Positions 33,641 through 44,243 are shown, counted from the first letter of the stretch. The stretch: DNA of 64,000 nucleotides from Aedes albopictus (GCF_035046485.1 NC_085137.1:134792703-134856702), one strand, 5' to 3'. The notes: generated by a model not told the origin, from the sequence alone. A program made the numbers and translations.

Positions 33641-35691
33641 CTAACACAGCGCAACATTTTTTTGTCTCAAGAGCAAACTTATGTGTCTCCGAAGGATTTT
33701 GGGCCGCTGATTCCGAATCCTTGCTCAGATTTGCTCCAACACGTCACAATTTTGAGCTATACCTCAACTGCCCATATTCGCATAGGTGACGTAAACGCCA
33801 CATAGGTCAAAATCCACTTTTTTAGCTTAACATATCCTACACCATGTATAGCATATGTTCCAATTATTAAAAAAATGTGTTTGTTCTAAAACATGTGAGT
33901 ATATTGAAAAGAACGTTTTGACGTAACCACCATGTGGTCGCAATACTGACGTCTGTGTACAAGAAAACTAAAATCTCCCCATAAAACGTGACTGAACATA
34001 ATTTATTGAGATAATTTATTGACATAAACAAATAATTTAACAAATTGATACTTGATAGCCTATAACTCGTAATGGTGAGTCTACGCCGATTGAAGTAATC
34101 GTTTCCACTGGTCTTAGTCCTGGATCAATTGCTTCCAGTCGCCCTGAGATTTTGGAGCCCCTTAGGGCCGCAAAATGCAGTTGAGGAATACCTAAAAGGC
34201 CAACGTGCGCGCCCTACCATGAAGCCAACGGCTCCTTCCTGGTTCTCTGCTAATATGGTATAAGTTTGTCATTTCTCTGGCATACGAGCTACGTACCCAG
34301 CTCACCGCAGCCTGCCGTGTTTTATCCGCTTCATTATACATCAGTTAACCGATTTTTTCAGCCTGTTTCGGGGACATATTTTCTGTTCTCCTTAAATATC
34401 TGAATAGATTTTCAAGCAGTAGTTTAGTGATGAACATGATTGAATTAGTTTAAATTTGACCCTAAGTTAATGAGAGCAAACAGTTTGTGGGACTGACAAA
34501 ATTGGGTTCATACTGTATCGATTTATGTACATACTTGGTACAATTCGTAGTTCATGCAACGCCGCCATATGCCGTGATCATGGTTAGCAGCGAGTAATGT
34601 TCGCAGTTAACGTGCTTACTTTAAATTGCTCTAAAATGGGTGTTTGGCTAATCTCCTAAGTATAGAATCCAAACACCTCATGTATGAACAGTTATATTTT
34701 TTGTATGGATAGTTATGGTAGATTTCTATCGCTTCCTATGAATTACGACGTAAACTCCACAAACCCCCTTTCAGCTGTTTACTAAGTGCTTGAAGCAAAC
34801 TCATTGAAACCCGAAACGTGAGTTTTTGTGGCACCTCATAGATTAATGAAATAGTAAACTCATTGTTAGCCACGAGTAAAATCATTCCACAGCAAAACTA
34901 TTATAAGTTTTACGTTCTGTTTCAAAACCATCATTGAAACAATACTACTGAACTGTTGTGGTTTTCAGTCCAACAAAAGTGAAACGGTCAGGAGTTTGGC
35001 ATAGCCGTTTTAATCCTGTTAGACTGAGAAAGCCACAACAGTTCAAAATTTCTTCCCAGTCGTAAATATCCTCCAAAACTTAGATAAATTCAATCCATAT
35101 CTATCTGATTAGGCGTTGGGTGTATGAGCTTTTGATGTTTACTAATTTAATTGTAAAAATTTAGTGTAGATGAATAGTACAAGGTTATTAACATGAAATT
35201 AGTTTCGTAACATTTCATAATTTGTCGAATATGAGAAAAAAAATGAGGCCCGCGGGTGACACCAAATTTTGGATAAGGCATAAAATAACCTTTTCAACAT
35301 AGACTGCCTTAATTGCAAGGTGCATTGGAAGAAGCTGTTAGGATCCATCGCAGAGCCTGGGGATTAATGTGAATTCCGGTATTTTGCACACATTAAACGA
35401 AATAAGAAAACTGGTCGGCGTAAAGGAAAATTGGACTAGGCAATTTTTTGGACAGGTAAAGATAAGCCAAGGAATCATAGTATTTCAAGAAAAAATGCAC
35501 ATGCTTTGATATCCCAATTTCTTGCAGGACATTTTCCCATAATCATTGAAAAACAGTTGGTCTGGTCTGATTTAAAGCCGACCAACTGTGAATCTTACTA
35601 CGATGCCCACACTTTATGGTACGATCGACCGCACTATCAGATAGTTCACATTTTCAGAATGTGACGTGTTAGCTTTTTTTCTGAAACCACG

Positions 35692-36411
35692 TGTTGGGGA
35701 ACCGGCGAATTACCTCCTTCGATTGGGTTGGGAAGGCTCTCCAACACTCGGCCGGTGGGTGGTTGATTTGGAGTGGGCGACGTAATCCTTTAACGACCTT
35801 TTCGTAGTCGTTTGTCCAGTGGGCACTGGATCTGGGGGCACTATTCTTCCGTAACAAACATTAAACACTCGCGGTACAATAAAACACTATATTTACAAAA
35901 ACATGAACTACAACGGACTACATTTATTCGTCTTACTGGCTAACATTTATTATCTTAACACTAAACACAGATTACAGAAATTGCCCGAACGGAGGCTTTT
36001 AACCGACGCGCCTGCGATCTAATCGGATGGTTGATGTGAACTGTTGCCGAATACATCCTAAAATCATCAATCAACCCGAATCGTAGATTCCCTAGGTGCG
36101 AGAATGAGTTCCTACTCATTACGGGTATCTCCTAATCTCCTACCAACATATTCACCACTGTAAATCTAAGTAGGTCCACTCTCTTCCATTCTCCGGGTAT
36201 CCCAATATCACCTATCAAAACCTCTACCTGCACGAACCGTTGTTTATCACCGAAATCACTTTCGCTTTCTAGCTTGATCTGCTCCTCTTGATGTGTTCAT
36301 GGCCTAGCCAGCAGTTAATGCATTGTTCACACCGAGCTGAAGTTCGCAGTTAACTCAGAGGGATTTCAGGGTTGTAGTCTGAGAGGGATCGGATGATACT
36401 GCTTCCCAACA
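35692..36411. mobile_element. Solo LTR
   Basis: 720 bp starting TGTTGGGGAA and ending TTCCCAACA, the TG...CA short inverted ends of a retrotransposon LTR. It is flanked by the perfect 5-bp direct repeat CCACG (35687-35691 and 36412-36416). No internal region, primer-binding site or second LTR is adjacent, so it is a solo LTR left by recombination. Five-base duplications fit Ty3/gypsy- or BEL-type elements. The 62-codon minus-strand frame overlapping its left edge is not a gene. Confidence 0.8.
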
Positions 36412-36492
36412 CCACGGTTAGTACATCTTCTTTCGAGTCGGGACTGCTGCTTATCAACACAGAATGTATTTAACGCACGAATACGGACATTC

Positions 36493-36710
36493 AGCCGGAG
36501 ACCCGGGTTCGATTCCCGTTCCGGTCGGGAATTTTTTTTGACTCCCTGGGCATGGTGTATCATTGCACTTGCCTCACAATATGCAAATGCATGCAATGGC
36601 AGGCAAAGGAAGCCCTTCAAATAATAACTGTGGAAGTGCTCAAAGAACACTAAGTTGAAGCGAGGCAGGCCAAGTCTCAGTGGGGACGTAGAGCCATATA
36701 GAAGAAGAAG
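36493..36710 (+). mobile_element. tRNA-derived SINE (Feilai-like), 5'-truncated
   Basis: Begins inside the tRNA-like head, just before the B-box (GGGTTCGATTCCCG), so the A-box is lost. The body is intact, and the tail is GAAGAAGAAG. Perfect 10-bp direct repeats ACGGACATTC flank it (36483-36492 and 36711-36720). This is classical 5' truncation during target-primed reverse transcription. Confidence 0.85.
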
Positions 36711-37046
36711 ACGGACATTCCGGAAAAAAATCTAACACGTGTTCAGAAAACGGGTACCGTAAGCTAACATAACGGTCATAGCAATCTGGTTGTTACGTCA
36801 ACTTATCCGTGTAATCATTCATCAAAACGACTGAATGGTCGCATAAACTGACGTACACGTTTTAAATATGGAAAAATTACATGAAACATCTTAAAATCAT
36901 TGCGGCTCACTTTTTGTAGCTGTAATCCACGAAACTGACAGATTATTTCATTCAAATAGTCGGTGCATATGTAAATCCGGAAAAAATCTATAAAATCGTA
37001 TTTTCCCATCAGAGCAGACGTTGGTGGTTACATCGACTATGCGAAT

Positions 37047-37468
37047 ATGGGCAGTCAATTTATAGGGCAAAATATGGGATTTTGGGCTTTTTTGACTGCA
37101 AGCCATTAAGCATGGAAATATTTTTTTAAGCAATCAAAAGGTTAATTGGTCAATTAACATCTAAATTAACGACTCATGCAAAATATTTCGTTTTACCTAA
37201 TCAAATTTGATAGATTTAAGCATTTTATGTTAGTATGAAAACTTGCATGCAACTTTTGAAGGGTGACTTGTATGGGAAATATCGTACCTAACATAAATCG
37301 CTTAAAATAATCAAATTCGATTTGGTAAAACGAAATATTTTGCATGAGTCGTTAATTAAGATGTCAATTGACCAATTAACCTTTTGATTGCCTAAAAAAA
37401 ATATTTCCATGCTTAGTAATTTGCAGTCAAAAAAGCCCAAAATCGCATATTTTGCCCTATAAATTGAG
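37047..37468. repeat. Large palindrome inside the 4-kb TIR element
   Basis: The arms are nearly perfect reverse complements. TCAATTTATAGGGCAAAATA and TTTGGGCTTTTTTGACTGCA on the left are mirrored on the right by TGCAGTCAAAAAAGCCCAAA and TATTTTGCCCTATAAATTGA. The middle pair AAAATATTTCGTTTTACC / GGTAAAACGAAATATTTTGC surrounds a centre near 37258. Confidence 0.8.
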
Positions 37469-37609
37469 GTATAGCTCAAAATTGTGACGTGTTGGAGCAA
37501 ATCTGAGCCCGGATTCGGATTTAGCGGCCCAAAATCTGTCAGAGACACATAAGTTTACTCTTGAGACAGACCGAAAGCTAATTTTTGTTACGCTGTGTAA
37601 TGGTTCCAT

Positions 37610-37990
37610 TAGTAATTGCTTCAGGTATTTCAACGAGGATTTCTACTACGATTCATTAAGATATAATTTCACAGATTTTTTTGGGGAACTCAGTTAACGA
37701 TTCCTTGCTGAGTGTTTTCAATGATTCTTCCAGAAATACTGTGATTAATTCGACCAGCAATTCATTGGGGAATCTATTTAGGAATGCTGTCGGGAATTTC
37801 TTTAGGAAAGAATCCCTATAGACATTAATTTATGGAAATTTATGCATGGATCTATTGAGAATTTTTCCAGTGATTCTTGCAGAAATCTGCGCAGGCATTC
37901 ATCCAAGTTTTCCAAAAATAATTTCTACTGGGATTTGTTGAAACTTTTATTTTCTGGACTTTAATCAGCAATTCTTATGGTAAATATTGA
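37610..37990. repeat. Degenerate 12-bp repeat array, pyrimidine-rich form
   Basis: GATTCTTCCAGAAAT- and GAATTTCTTTAGG-like units, directly continuing the type seen at 33050-33640 on the far side of the 4-kb TIR element. Confidence 0.55.
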
Positions 37991-38045
37991 GCGATCATTT
38001 GACGTGAGTGATCTTTTGCTTGCTTCCCGCGTAAAGCGAACAATG

Positions 38046-38743
38046 CACAGTGTTCGAAATCGATGATTTTGCGATCAAAATTAAATAACTTTTTTTAGGT
38101 TGGTTCTAGAGGTTTGGCGTGTTCTACAAAGTTTTTCTGCATGTTAAAAGGCGTCTTTTGATAAAATGTAATAAATGATTTATCCCCCTAAAAGTGAGAT
38201 AAAATTTTTATTTTTTCTAAATTTTTTTTTAGAGGTTTGACGCCTTCGGCAAAGTTGTAGCCCATAATAAGAGAACAAAAATCGTAGAACATGTCAAAGC
38301 TCCACCTCTTACGATTTTTGAGATATGGAGCGTTTTGTGCGAAGTACCCCTAAAACTAGTTTTTTCAGTGTAGCTTCAACAGATAAAATCCTACAGTTTT
38401 GTGACCTTCTACAAACTTGTTCAGGAAGTCAAAATACACATTTCTTCCGAAGATGTCAAGTCATTATATCTCAAAACAAAAAAGTTATAGGCAAATTTAT
38501 CATATTTAGAGGTGTTCTTTCACCTTAAGTAACTATTTCCGGCGCAAAATGGCGCAGATGGCTCAGTCGGTAGTTGAAAGATTAGGCTTTGTACTATCAC
38601 TTGGGGGTGGAAACCCTTGTGGGCAATAGTGGGAAAGGTGGTTTAAATACATGACAAAAACTAATTATTTTGCCTGTAAATACAAGAAAAATGAATTTAA
38701 AAAAAATAATTAAGAAGCCCACAGTAATTTTTACTGCACTGTG
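38046..38743. mobile_element. Left arm of a giant inverted repeat, CACAGTG terminus
   Basis: The arm pairs in reverse complement with 40069-40429 and runs from CACAGTGTTCGAAATCGATG at its outer edge to ACAGTAATTTTTACTGCA at its inner edge. The part 38379-38743 pairs with visible sequence. The part 38046-38378 would pair with sequence hidden in the N gap. The 5 bp before the terminus are CAATG. The heptamer matches those of the foldbacks at 2767 and 62091, and the word CTACAAAGTT recurs in this arm and in the 62091 element. Confidence 0.6.
38549..38645 (+). repeat. tRNA-like segment embedded in the inverted-repeat arm
   Basis: GGCGCAGATGGCTCAGTCGG followed by TAG resembles a tRNA 5' end and D-arm with an A-box. 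Downstream, GGGGGTGGAAACCCTTGTG sits where a B-box would be but is degenerate. The second copy is in the right arm (about 40170-40262, minus strand), where the same segment reads GTGGAAATCCTCG. It is not a functional tRNA. Confidence 0.5.
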
Positions 38744-39289
38744 TTTCTTCCGGCAATATTTTACAACGTTTTTGAAAAAAAAAACAGTGAGTTTTTATCA
38801 CTAAAAATTAAAACATCAGGACAAAATATTGTTCCCGAGAGTTATAACTAAAGCTAGTTCTAAATAAAAGTATGGAATTTCTTCAAACTTATGACAACAT
38901 ATCTATGCCCAAACGTATGACTACCTACCCAATAGTCATAGAATTGAATGGCTACGGTGGTTAAAATATCAAATGCGTTTTGATAAATACCTTCGCAGTT
39001 TTTATTAAGGTAGTTGTAATTTTACATTTTTCAATACATATTTTGACGATTTCCTGTTGAAAATAGAGTAGATATTTTATATCAAATGATCAATTTGTTA
39101 AAAAAAAAAAAAATTTTAACTCGATTTTTGTGAAAAGTACTGTTAAAAATATGAAAAATACTTCAATTAACTCATGATGCAGACGATGGGACGTCAAAAC
39201 ATGTAATTGGTTAACGTCAAGAGAATGTTTGAAATGAAAAAAAAAAACCATCGCATTATTTCTCGGCACACCCTGTATTTTATTGATTT

Positions 39290-39602
39290 ATATCTGATAC
39301 TAGCTGGCCCGGCAAACTTTGTCTTGCCGTCTTGTGGTAGTTTGACAACTGTTGAGCTCAAAATAGCAACGCACTCTAGATTGGTTTCATTTCGATCGTG
39401 TTGATTTCCTTCCCAGTTCACGAAAAATCAGTACTTTACTAATTTTCTTACTTTTCTAGTTGATTTTCGTAACTTTTTATTACATATAAACACAGCCACC
39501 ACGAATACGTATCGAACCGTGCAAGAGTCATGCTGATCAGTTCAGCCGTTCGTGACTTTTGTTGCCTCAAAGGGACTTCAAACTCATTTTTATATATATA
39601 GA
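39290..39602 (+). repeat. Interspersed repeat with ATATATATAGAT end
   Basis: Begins ACTAGCTGGCCCGGCAAACT and ends TTTTTATATATATAGATA. This combination of ends looks like a dispersed short element of insect genomes, but no target duplication longer than a few bases could be found and the family is not named here. Confidence 0.4.
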
Positions 39603-39967
39603 TATTTCCATTGCTTCCCAGGTGTAAGTCAAGCTCGTGGATTAATCCACGTTAATCTGTTATCGGACGAATCAAAACTTCTCCTGATATTTTCGGATAC
39701 TGATTCCGTAGTTGAAAAGTCAAACAACAAATATAAATATAAATACATGAAAAAAATCTACTCTGTGTTTTGATGCACATCTTGAACTGTTTAATATTTC
39801 CTTCTTCCTATTTCTAGCGCTACATAACTTGAATATTGCCCCAAATAAAAACTTCAAATAGGTAATTTTAAAGTAACTTTATCAGAAATTGCCTGATCAT
39901 CTGATAGTAAACAATATGAATTCAAAAGCATGAATAAAATATTCTGTTTGGTAAAAACAATGCTCAA

Positions 39968-40024
39968 AAACGACACGAATGTACCTTCGGTGTAAAGTGT
40001 CGCTAATTATAGTAAATAAATAAA
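39968..40024 (+). repeat. Short LINE 3' end with AAAT tail
   Basis: A hairpin-forming segment (GACACGAATGTACC, TTCG, then GTGTAAAGTGTC) is followed by GCTAATTATAGTAAATAAAT and a short (AAAT)n tail. This is the form expected of a severely 5'-truncated non-LTR element. Confidence 0.4.
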
Positions 40025-40068
40025 TAAATCATATTCAAAAATGTTCTAAAATATTTCTGGAAATTACG

Positions 40069-40429
40069 CAATGCAGTAAAAATTACTGCGGGATCCTAAA
40101 TTATTAATTTTTATTTATTTTTCTTGTAATACAGGCAAAATAACTAGTTTTTGACATGTATTTAAACCACCTTTCCCACTATTGCCCACGAGGATTTCCA
40201 CCCCCAAGTGGTAGTAAAAAGTCTAATCTTTCAACTACCGACTGAGCCATCTGCGCCATTTTGCGCCGGAAATAGTTACTTAAGGTGAAAGAACACCTTT
40301 AAATATGATAAATTTGCCTATAACTTTTTTGTTTTGAGATATAATGACTTGACATCTTCGGAAGAAATGTGTATTTTGACGTCCTGAACAAGTATGTAGA
40401 AGGTCACAAAACTGTAGAATTTGATCTGT
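40069..40429. mobile_element. Right arm of the giant inverted repeat, cut by the gap
   Basis: Near-perfect reverse complement of 38379-38743, starting CAATGCAGTAAAAATTACTG and reaching AACTGTAGAATTTGATCTGT just before the N gap. It carries the second tRNA-like copy on the minus strand. Sequence identity is high, so the two arms are young or have been homogenised. Confidence 0.75.
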
Positions 40430-40929
40430 NNNNNNNNNNNNNNNNNNNNNNNNNNNNNNNNNNNNNNNNNNNNNNNNNNNNNNNNNNNNNNNNNNNNNNN
40501 NNNNNNNNNNNNNNNNNNNNNNNNNNNNNNNNNNNNNNNNNNNNNNNNNNNNNNNNNNNNNNNNNNNNNNNNNNNNNNNNNNNNNNNNNNNNNNNNNNNN
40601 NNNNNNNNNNNNNNNNNNNNNNNNNNNNNNNNNNNNNNNNNNNNNNNNNNNNNNNNNNNNNNNNNNNNNNNNNNNNNNNNNNNNNNNNNNNNNNNNNNNN
40701 NNNNNNNNNNNNNNNNNNNNNNNNNNNNNNNNNNNNNNNNNNNNNNNNNNNNNNNNNNNNNNNNNNNNNNNNNNNNNNNNNNNNNNNNNNNNNNNNNNNN
40801 NNNNNNNNNNNNNNNNNNNNNNNNNNNNNNNNNNNNNNNNNNNNNNNNNNNNNNNNNNNNNNNNNNNNNNNNNNNNNNNNNNNNNNNNNNNNNNNNNNNN
40901 NNNNNNNNNNNNNNNNNNNNNNNNNNNNN
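40430..40929. other. Assembly gap, exactly 500 N
   Basis: A round-number run of N, so its true length is unknown. It falls inside the right arm of the inverted repeat, a structure that commonly breaks assemblies. Frames spanning it are meaningless. Confidence 0.95.
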
Positions 40930-41080
40930 TTTAATTTTTTAAAGAATTTCTGAAGGAATTTCTGTGAAAATTTCTAGAGGAATTGTTTAAGATTTTTGAA
41001 GAAAGTTCTAAAGAAATTTCAGAAAAAAAAATTTGAAAGATTTGCTGTAGGAAAATACTGAAGGAATACTCAAAATAATC
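40930..41080. repeat. Degenerate 12-bp repeat array, purine-rich form
   Basis: AAGAATTTCTGAAGGAATTT-like units directly after the gap. Confidence 0.55.
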
Positions 41081-41149
41081 AAGAAAATTTTTATCAATAC
41101 AGAACGTAAAATGCACATGATCAATTTTAGATACTGTAAATAGTGAAAT

Positions 41150-41345
41150 CTTGGAAACATTCAAGAAAACAATAGCATCATTCTGTTTCCTTCCAGCCTT
41201 AGGCCTTCTCGGCTCCCTCAGTGACTGGTGCTCTTGGCGGGGCCAACCTGGCCAAACGCACGCTACGGCTCGGACTGAATTGCATAAAAAACGCTTGCGA
41301 ATTGCAACCCAACTTTTCCTCCGCATTTCAATTAGCTATACAGTC
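41150..41345. other. Isolated GC-rich patch of unknown nature
   Basis: A short segment around 41200-41280 (GGCCTTCTCGGCTCCCTCAG, then GGCGGGGCCAACCTGGCC) stands out from AT-rich surroundings. It is preceded by a pyrimidine tract ending TTCCTTCCAG that could be a splice acceptor. Both strands are open here for about 60 codons, but neither frame shows a known domain. Confidence 0.3.
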
Positions 41346-41362
41346 TCGACGTATTTATAAAT

Positions 41363-41576
41363 TTTTATACAATTCAGTATTATAATTTCAATTTTATATA
41401 ACTCATTTCAGTATCATAATGTAAATTTTTTCCGAACTGGTTCATTATGCAACTGAAATAAGTTGCATAATGAAAAATAGTTGTATAATCTCCATAATGC
41501 AACTCATTTGAGTTGCATTATGAACATTATGCAACTCAAATGGGTTGCATTATGAAAAAAATCATTGCATAAAATG
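41363..41576. repeat. GCAACTC palindromic repeat unit, copy 3 (tandem, truncated)
   Basis: Same family as 9593 and 17328, ending at ATTGCATAAAATG, where the next unit begins immediately. It contains GCAACTCATTTGAGTTGC and the facing GCAACTCAAATGGGTTGC. Confidence 0.7.
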
Positions 41577-41890
41577 TTTTATGCAATTCGGTATCATAGC
41601 TTATATTTTATATAACTTTTTTTGGTATTATAATGGCCATTTTTTCCGAACTGGTTCATTATGCAACTCAAATGAGTTGCATAATGAAAAATAGTTGTAT
41701 AATGTTCATAATGCAACTCATTTGAGTTGCATTATGAACATTATGCAACTCAAATGGGTTGCATTATGAAAAAAATCATTGCATAAAATTTTGTATGGAA
41801 CTCGCTGCAAAACTCGATTTTTTCAGCACTCTTCGTACGACTCGTGCTGAAAAAAACAACTTTTTGCAATTAGTTACATAAATAACTATT
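41577..41890. repeat. GCAACTC palindromic repeat unit, copy 4 (tandem, full)
   Basis: Starts TTTTATGCAATTCGGTATCA and ends CATAAATAACTATT. It repeats the palindromic core and adds the TTTTTTCAGCACTCTTCG ... GTGCTGAAAAAA pair. Directly joined to copy 3. Confidence 0.7.
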
Positions 41891-42026
41891 GTCGTTCTAT
41901 GTTTACGTGAATTGTAGTAAATTCGCATCATAAGTCATTCTTATTATTTCTGAAGTGTCTGTTATTTGCTGCAGTAGGCTCTTGCGCCTAATATAATAAA
42001 TTTATTATTCAAAATTCGGGTTACTA

Positions 42027-42122
42027 CCCTACTAACAAAAGCAGCTGCACAAAAGCTTATGAAGCAAACGCTCTTGGAAAGAAGCTCTTATAAACACTTG
42101 TACAGCAAAAATGTTAGTTGGG
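42027..42122. mobile_element. 96-bp foldback MITE
   Basis: Left CCCTACTAACAAAAGCAGCT and right (reverse complement) CCCAACTAACATTTTTGCTG pair across almost the entire element. TA lies on both sides (42025-42026 and 42123-42124). Confidence 0.6.
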
Positions 42123-42124
42123 TA

Positions 42125-42786
42125 CCGTCTTATCTTTTAGTTTTCGTTTTTTTTTTCTTATTTTGTAAAACTAGTGACGTTCTACGGAATTTTTCAAAAG
42201 ATTTGTATTATCTATGAAATGTCTGATTTCGAAGTTCAAAATTTTAGTCAAGATATCAAAATTTGTTTTTATATTTTTTATGCTTCAGTTCAGTTTTAGA
42301 TTATATCAATTGCTTTGAATTCGAAATAAATATATTTAAAAAGTAATACGTCGACAAGTTTTTTGTTTAAAAAGAAAGCCTGCAACCTCTCAGTCTCATG
42401 CATTTTGGGGCGAGTTTTTTCACTAATCATCTGGAATGGTTCTTAACATCGTTTTTACACATCTTAGTATTCCTCAATTCAACACACTACTTGAAATGTT
42501 GTTTAAATCTTGACTATTTGGGAGTTTTGTTTTGCAATTCTCGCAAAAAGCAATAAAGCATCAACTTTTGTGAAACCTTCTTCAAACAACCGGTATTTTT
42601 TAAGTTTTCCTACAGTTTCAGAATTTTCAGCTGATTGATTAGGAAAAATCTAGATCTAAATGATTCTCTCATTTTTTGCGTATTTGAAGAGTTTCTACGA
42701 CAAAATCAATTGCTTTGAGAATTTTGTAATTGTTTGTGAGTTCTTCAATCATTTTAATCGACATTTTAGATTTATTTAAGCATTCT
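42125..42786. other. Unassigned AT-rich sequence
   Basis: No repeat, RNA or coding signal recognised. Confidence 0.3.
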
Positions 42787-42798
42787 GAGAAATCACAG

Positions 42799-43045
42799 GA
42801 GGTCTCCAGTAAACCTAGTGGTTATGGCTATGGATCGCCAATCCGGAGACGGTTGGTTCAATTTCCGTTCCAGTCGGAAAATTTTTCTCGACTTCTTGGC
42901 ATAGTACTTGCCTCACAATATACAAATTCATGCAGTGGCAGGCAAAGAAAGCCCTTCAATTAATAACTGTGGAAGTGCTCAGAAAACACTAAGTTGAAGC
43001 GAGGCAGGCCAGGTCCCAGTGGGGACGTAGAGCCCCAAAGAAGAA
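42799..43045 (+). mobile_element. tRNA-derived SINE (Feilai-like)
   Basis: Nearly full length: head with CCTAGTGGTTATGG (A-box) and a mutated B-box (GGTTCAATTTCCG), body with GGCAGGCAAAGAAAGCCC, tail AAGAAGAAGAG. Direct repeats GAGAAATCACAG (42787-42798) and GAGAAATCATAG (43046-43057) flank it with one difference. Confidence 0.85.
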
Positions 43046-43169
43046 GAGAAATCATAGTGCTTAACTCAATCAACGTACACATGTACAGATGAATACATTA
43101 TTAGTAAAATTGCGAAAAAAATCCACAGATTATGTGAGATTTAAACTCAAGGCCCTTATACGCAAGAAA

Positions 43170-43960
43170 AGTGCTAAAAACCCATGGAACAACTTCTGAA
43201 GAAATACCTGCTGAAATTTCTGATGTAATTCTAGGAATATTTAAGAATTCCTCAAAGATATTCCATTATGTATCGCTTAAGAAAATTCAGAAGGAATTTA
43301 AAAAATTCTGAAGAAAATTCTAAACGACTTCTTGAAAGAATTCCTGAAAAAAACAGGAATATTTTAAGAATCCATAGATGGATTTTCTTAAGAAATTGTA
43401 GAAGCAATACCTGAAGAAACACATGGAAACCCCTGGCGGAATACCTAACAAAACCTCTTGAGATGTTTTTGGAAAAAAATCCTAAAGAAATATTCTAATA
43501 AAAATTCTTTACATTTTTTAATGATACCAGGAGAATCTATAGATTAATTGCTAGAGGCACGGTTGGAGGAAATCCTGGAGTAATTTCTGAGAAAATACAT
43601 GGACGAACACCCGGCGGAATTACTGATGAAATCTGTTTGAATTTCTGCAAGAATATCCTTCAACCTTTCCGTGAGAATCCTTATAAGAATCTCTGAAATA
43701 ATCTGTAGAATAATTTCTGAAGGAATCCTTGGAGGATTTTCTAAGACTTTCTTAAGAAACCCTTGCAGCAATTTCTGGAAGAGAAATGTCTTAAAGGAAT
43801 ATCTAAAGAAATGTGAAGAAACTTTGTGAATTTCCTTAATAATCTCATGTAGAATATCTAAAGCAATCCTTGGAGAAAATTATTTAGAAAGCTTCTGAGA
43901 AAATTTTGAAGTTATACATTTTTGATTCCCTAATGTATCCGTGACAAGATTTCTAAAGAA
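43170..43960. repeat. Degenerate 12-bp repeat array, purine-rich form
   Basis: CTGAAGAAATAC- and CTTGAAAGAATTC-like units. Broken by the foldback at 43964-44095. Confidence 0.6.
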
Positions 43961-43963
43961 TAA

Positions 43964-44095
43964 CCCAAGCAACACACATGGTTACAAAACAGTCACGGCA
44001 GCGCATGTAAGGGTTGCACGAAAGTCACTGTGACTTACTATGCAACCATTACCTGCGCTGCCGTGACTGTTTTGTGACCATGTGTGTTGCTTGGG
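43964..44095. mobile_element. CCCAAGCAAC foldback MITE, copy 1
   Basis: 132 bp, almost entirely self-complementary. Left CCCAAGCAACACACATGGTT and GTCACGGCAGCGCATGTAAG, right the reverse complement. AA lies on both sides (43962-43963 and 44096-44097). Same termini as 48514-48672. Confidence 0.85.
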
Positions 44096-44097
44096 AA

Positions 44098-44240
44098 ATC
44101 CATGGAGTATTTTTGAGAAAGTTCATGGAAGATTTTCTAAATGATTTCTTTGAAAAAAAAATCTGTAGAAATTCTTAGGAAATTTCTTTAAGAATCCCTG
44201 TGATTGTTTTTCAGAAACTCGTGAGAGATTTTTTAAATGA
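44098..44240. repeat. Continuation of the 12-bp array
   Basis: Purine-rich units resume directly after the foldback, confirming that it inserted into the array. Confidence 0.5.
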
Positions 44241-44243
44241 ATC

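Larger units (their letters stand above)
33645..37597. mobile_element. 4-kb TIR element, non-autonomous or decayed, with later insertions
   Basis: Left end CACAGCGCAACATTTTTTTG then TCTCAAGAGCAAACTTATGT. The right end is its near reverse complement (CAAAAATTAGC... reading outward to GTTACGCTGTG), with pairing over about 130 bp up to GAGCTATACCTCAA (about 33760). TAA flanks both ends (33642-33644 and 37598-37600). CAC termini with a 3-bp duplication would fit a CACTA/EnSpm-type element. The interior holds a solo LTR (35692-36411), a truncated SINE (36493-36710), a large palindrome (37047-37468) and an inner inverted pair (CTGCCCATATTCGCATAG near 33769, its complement near 37040). No transposase frame was found. 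Confidence 0.65.
38744..40068. other. Spacer between the arms, mostly unassigned
   Basis: AT-rich DNA with two retroelement-like pieces (39290-39602 and 39968-40024, listed separately). No gene was found. Confidence 0.35.

Noticed and set aside
34080..34330. Minus-strand segment vaguely like a retrotransposon C-terminus
   Set aside because: The similarity is limited to scattered W, R and D residues across several stops. It is too weak to list.
35669..35857. A 62-codon minus-strand frame that looked protein-like
   Set aside because: It straddles the left edge of the solo LTR, so it is not an independent gene, and no family was recognised.
38737..38743. CACTGTG at the inner edge of the left arm as the right end of a small Transib-like element
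   Set aside because: The following five bases do not repeat CAATG, the sequence inside does not mirror the left end, and the homologous site in the right arm lacks the heptamer.
40369..40953. Two long frames running through X residues
   Set aside because: They exist only because the 500-N gap contains no stops.
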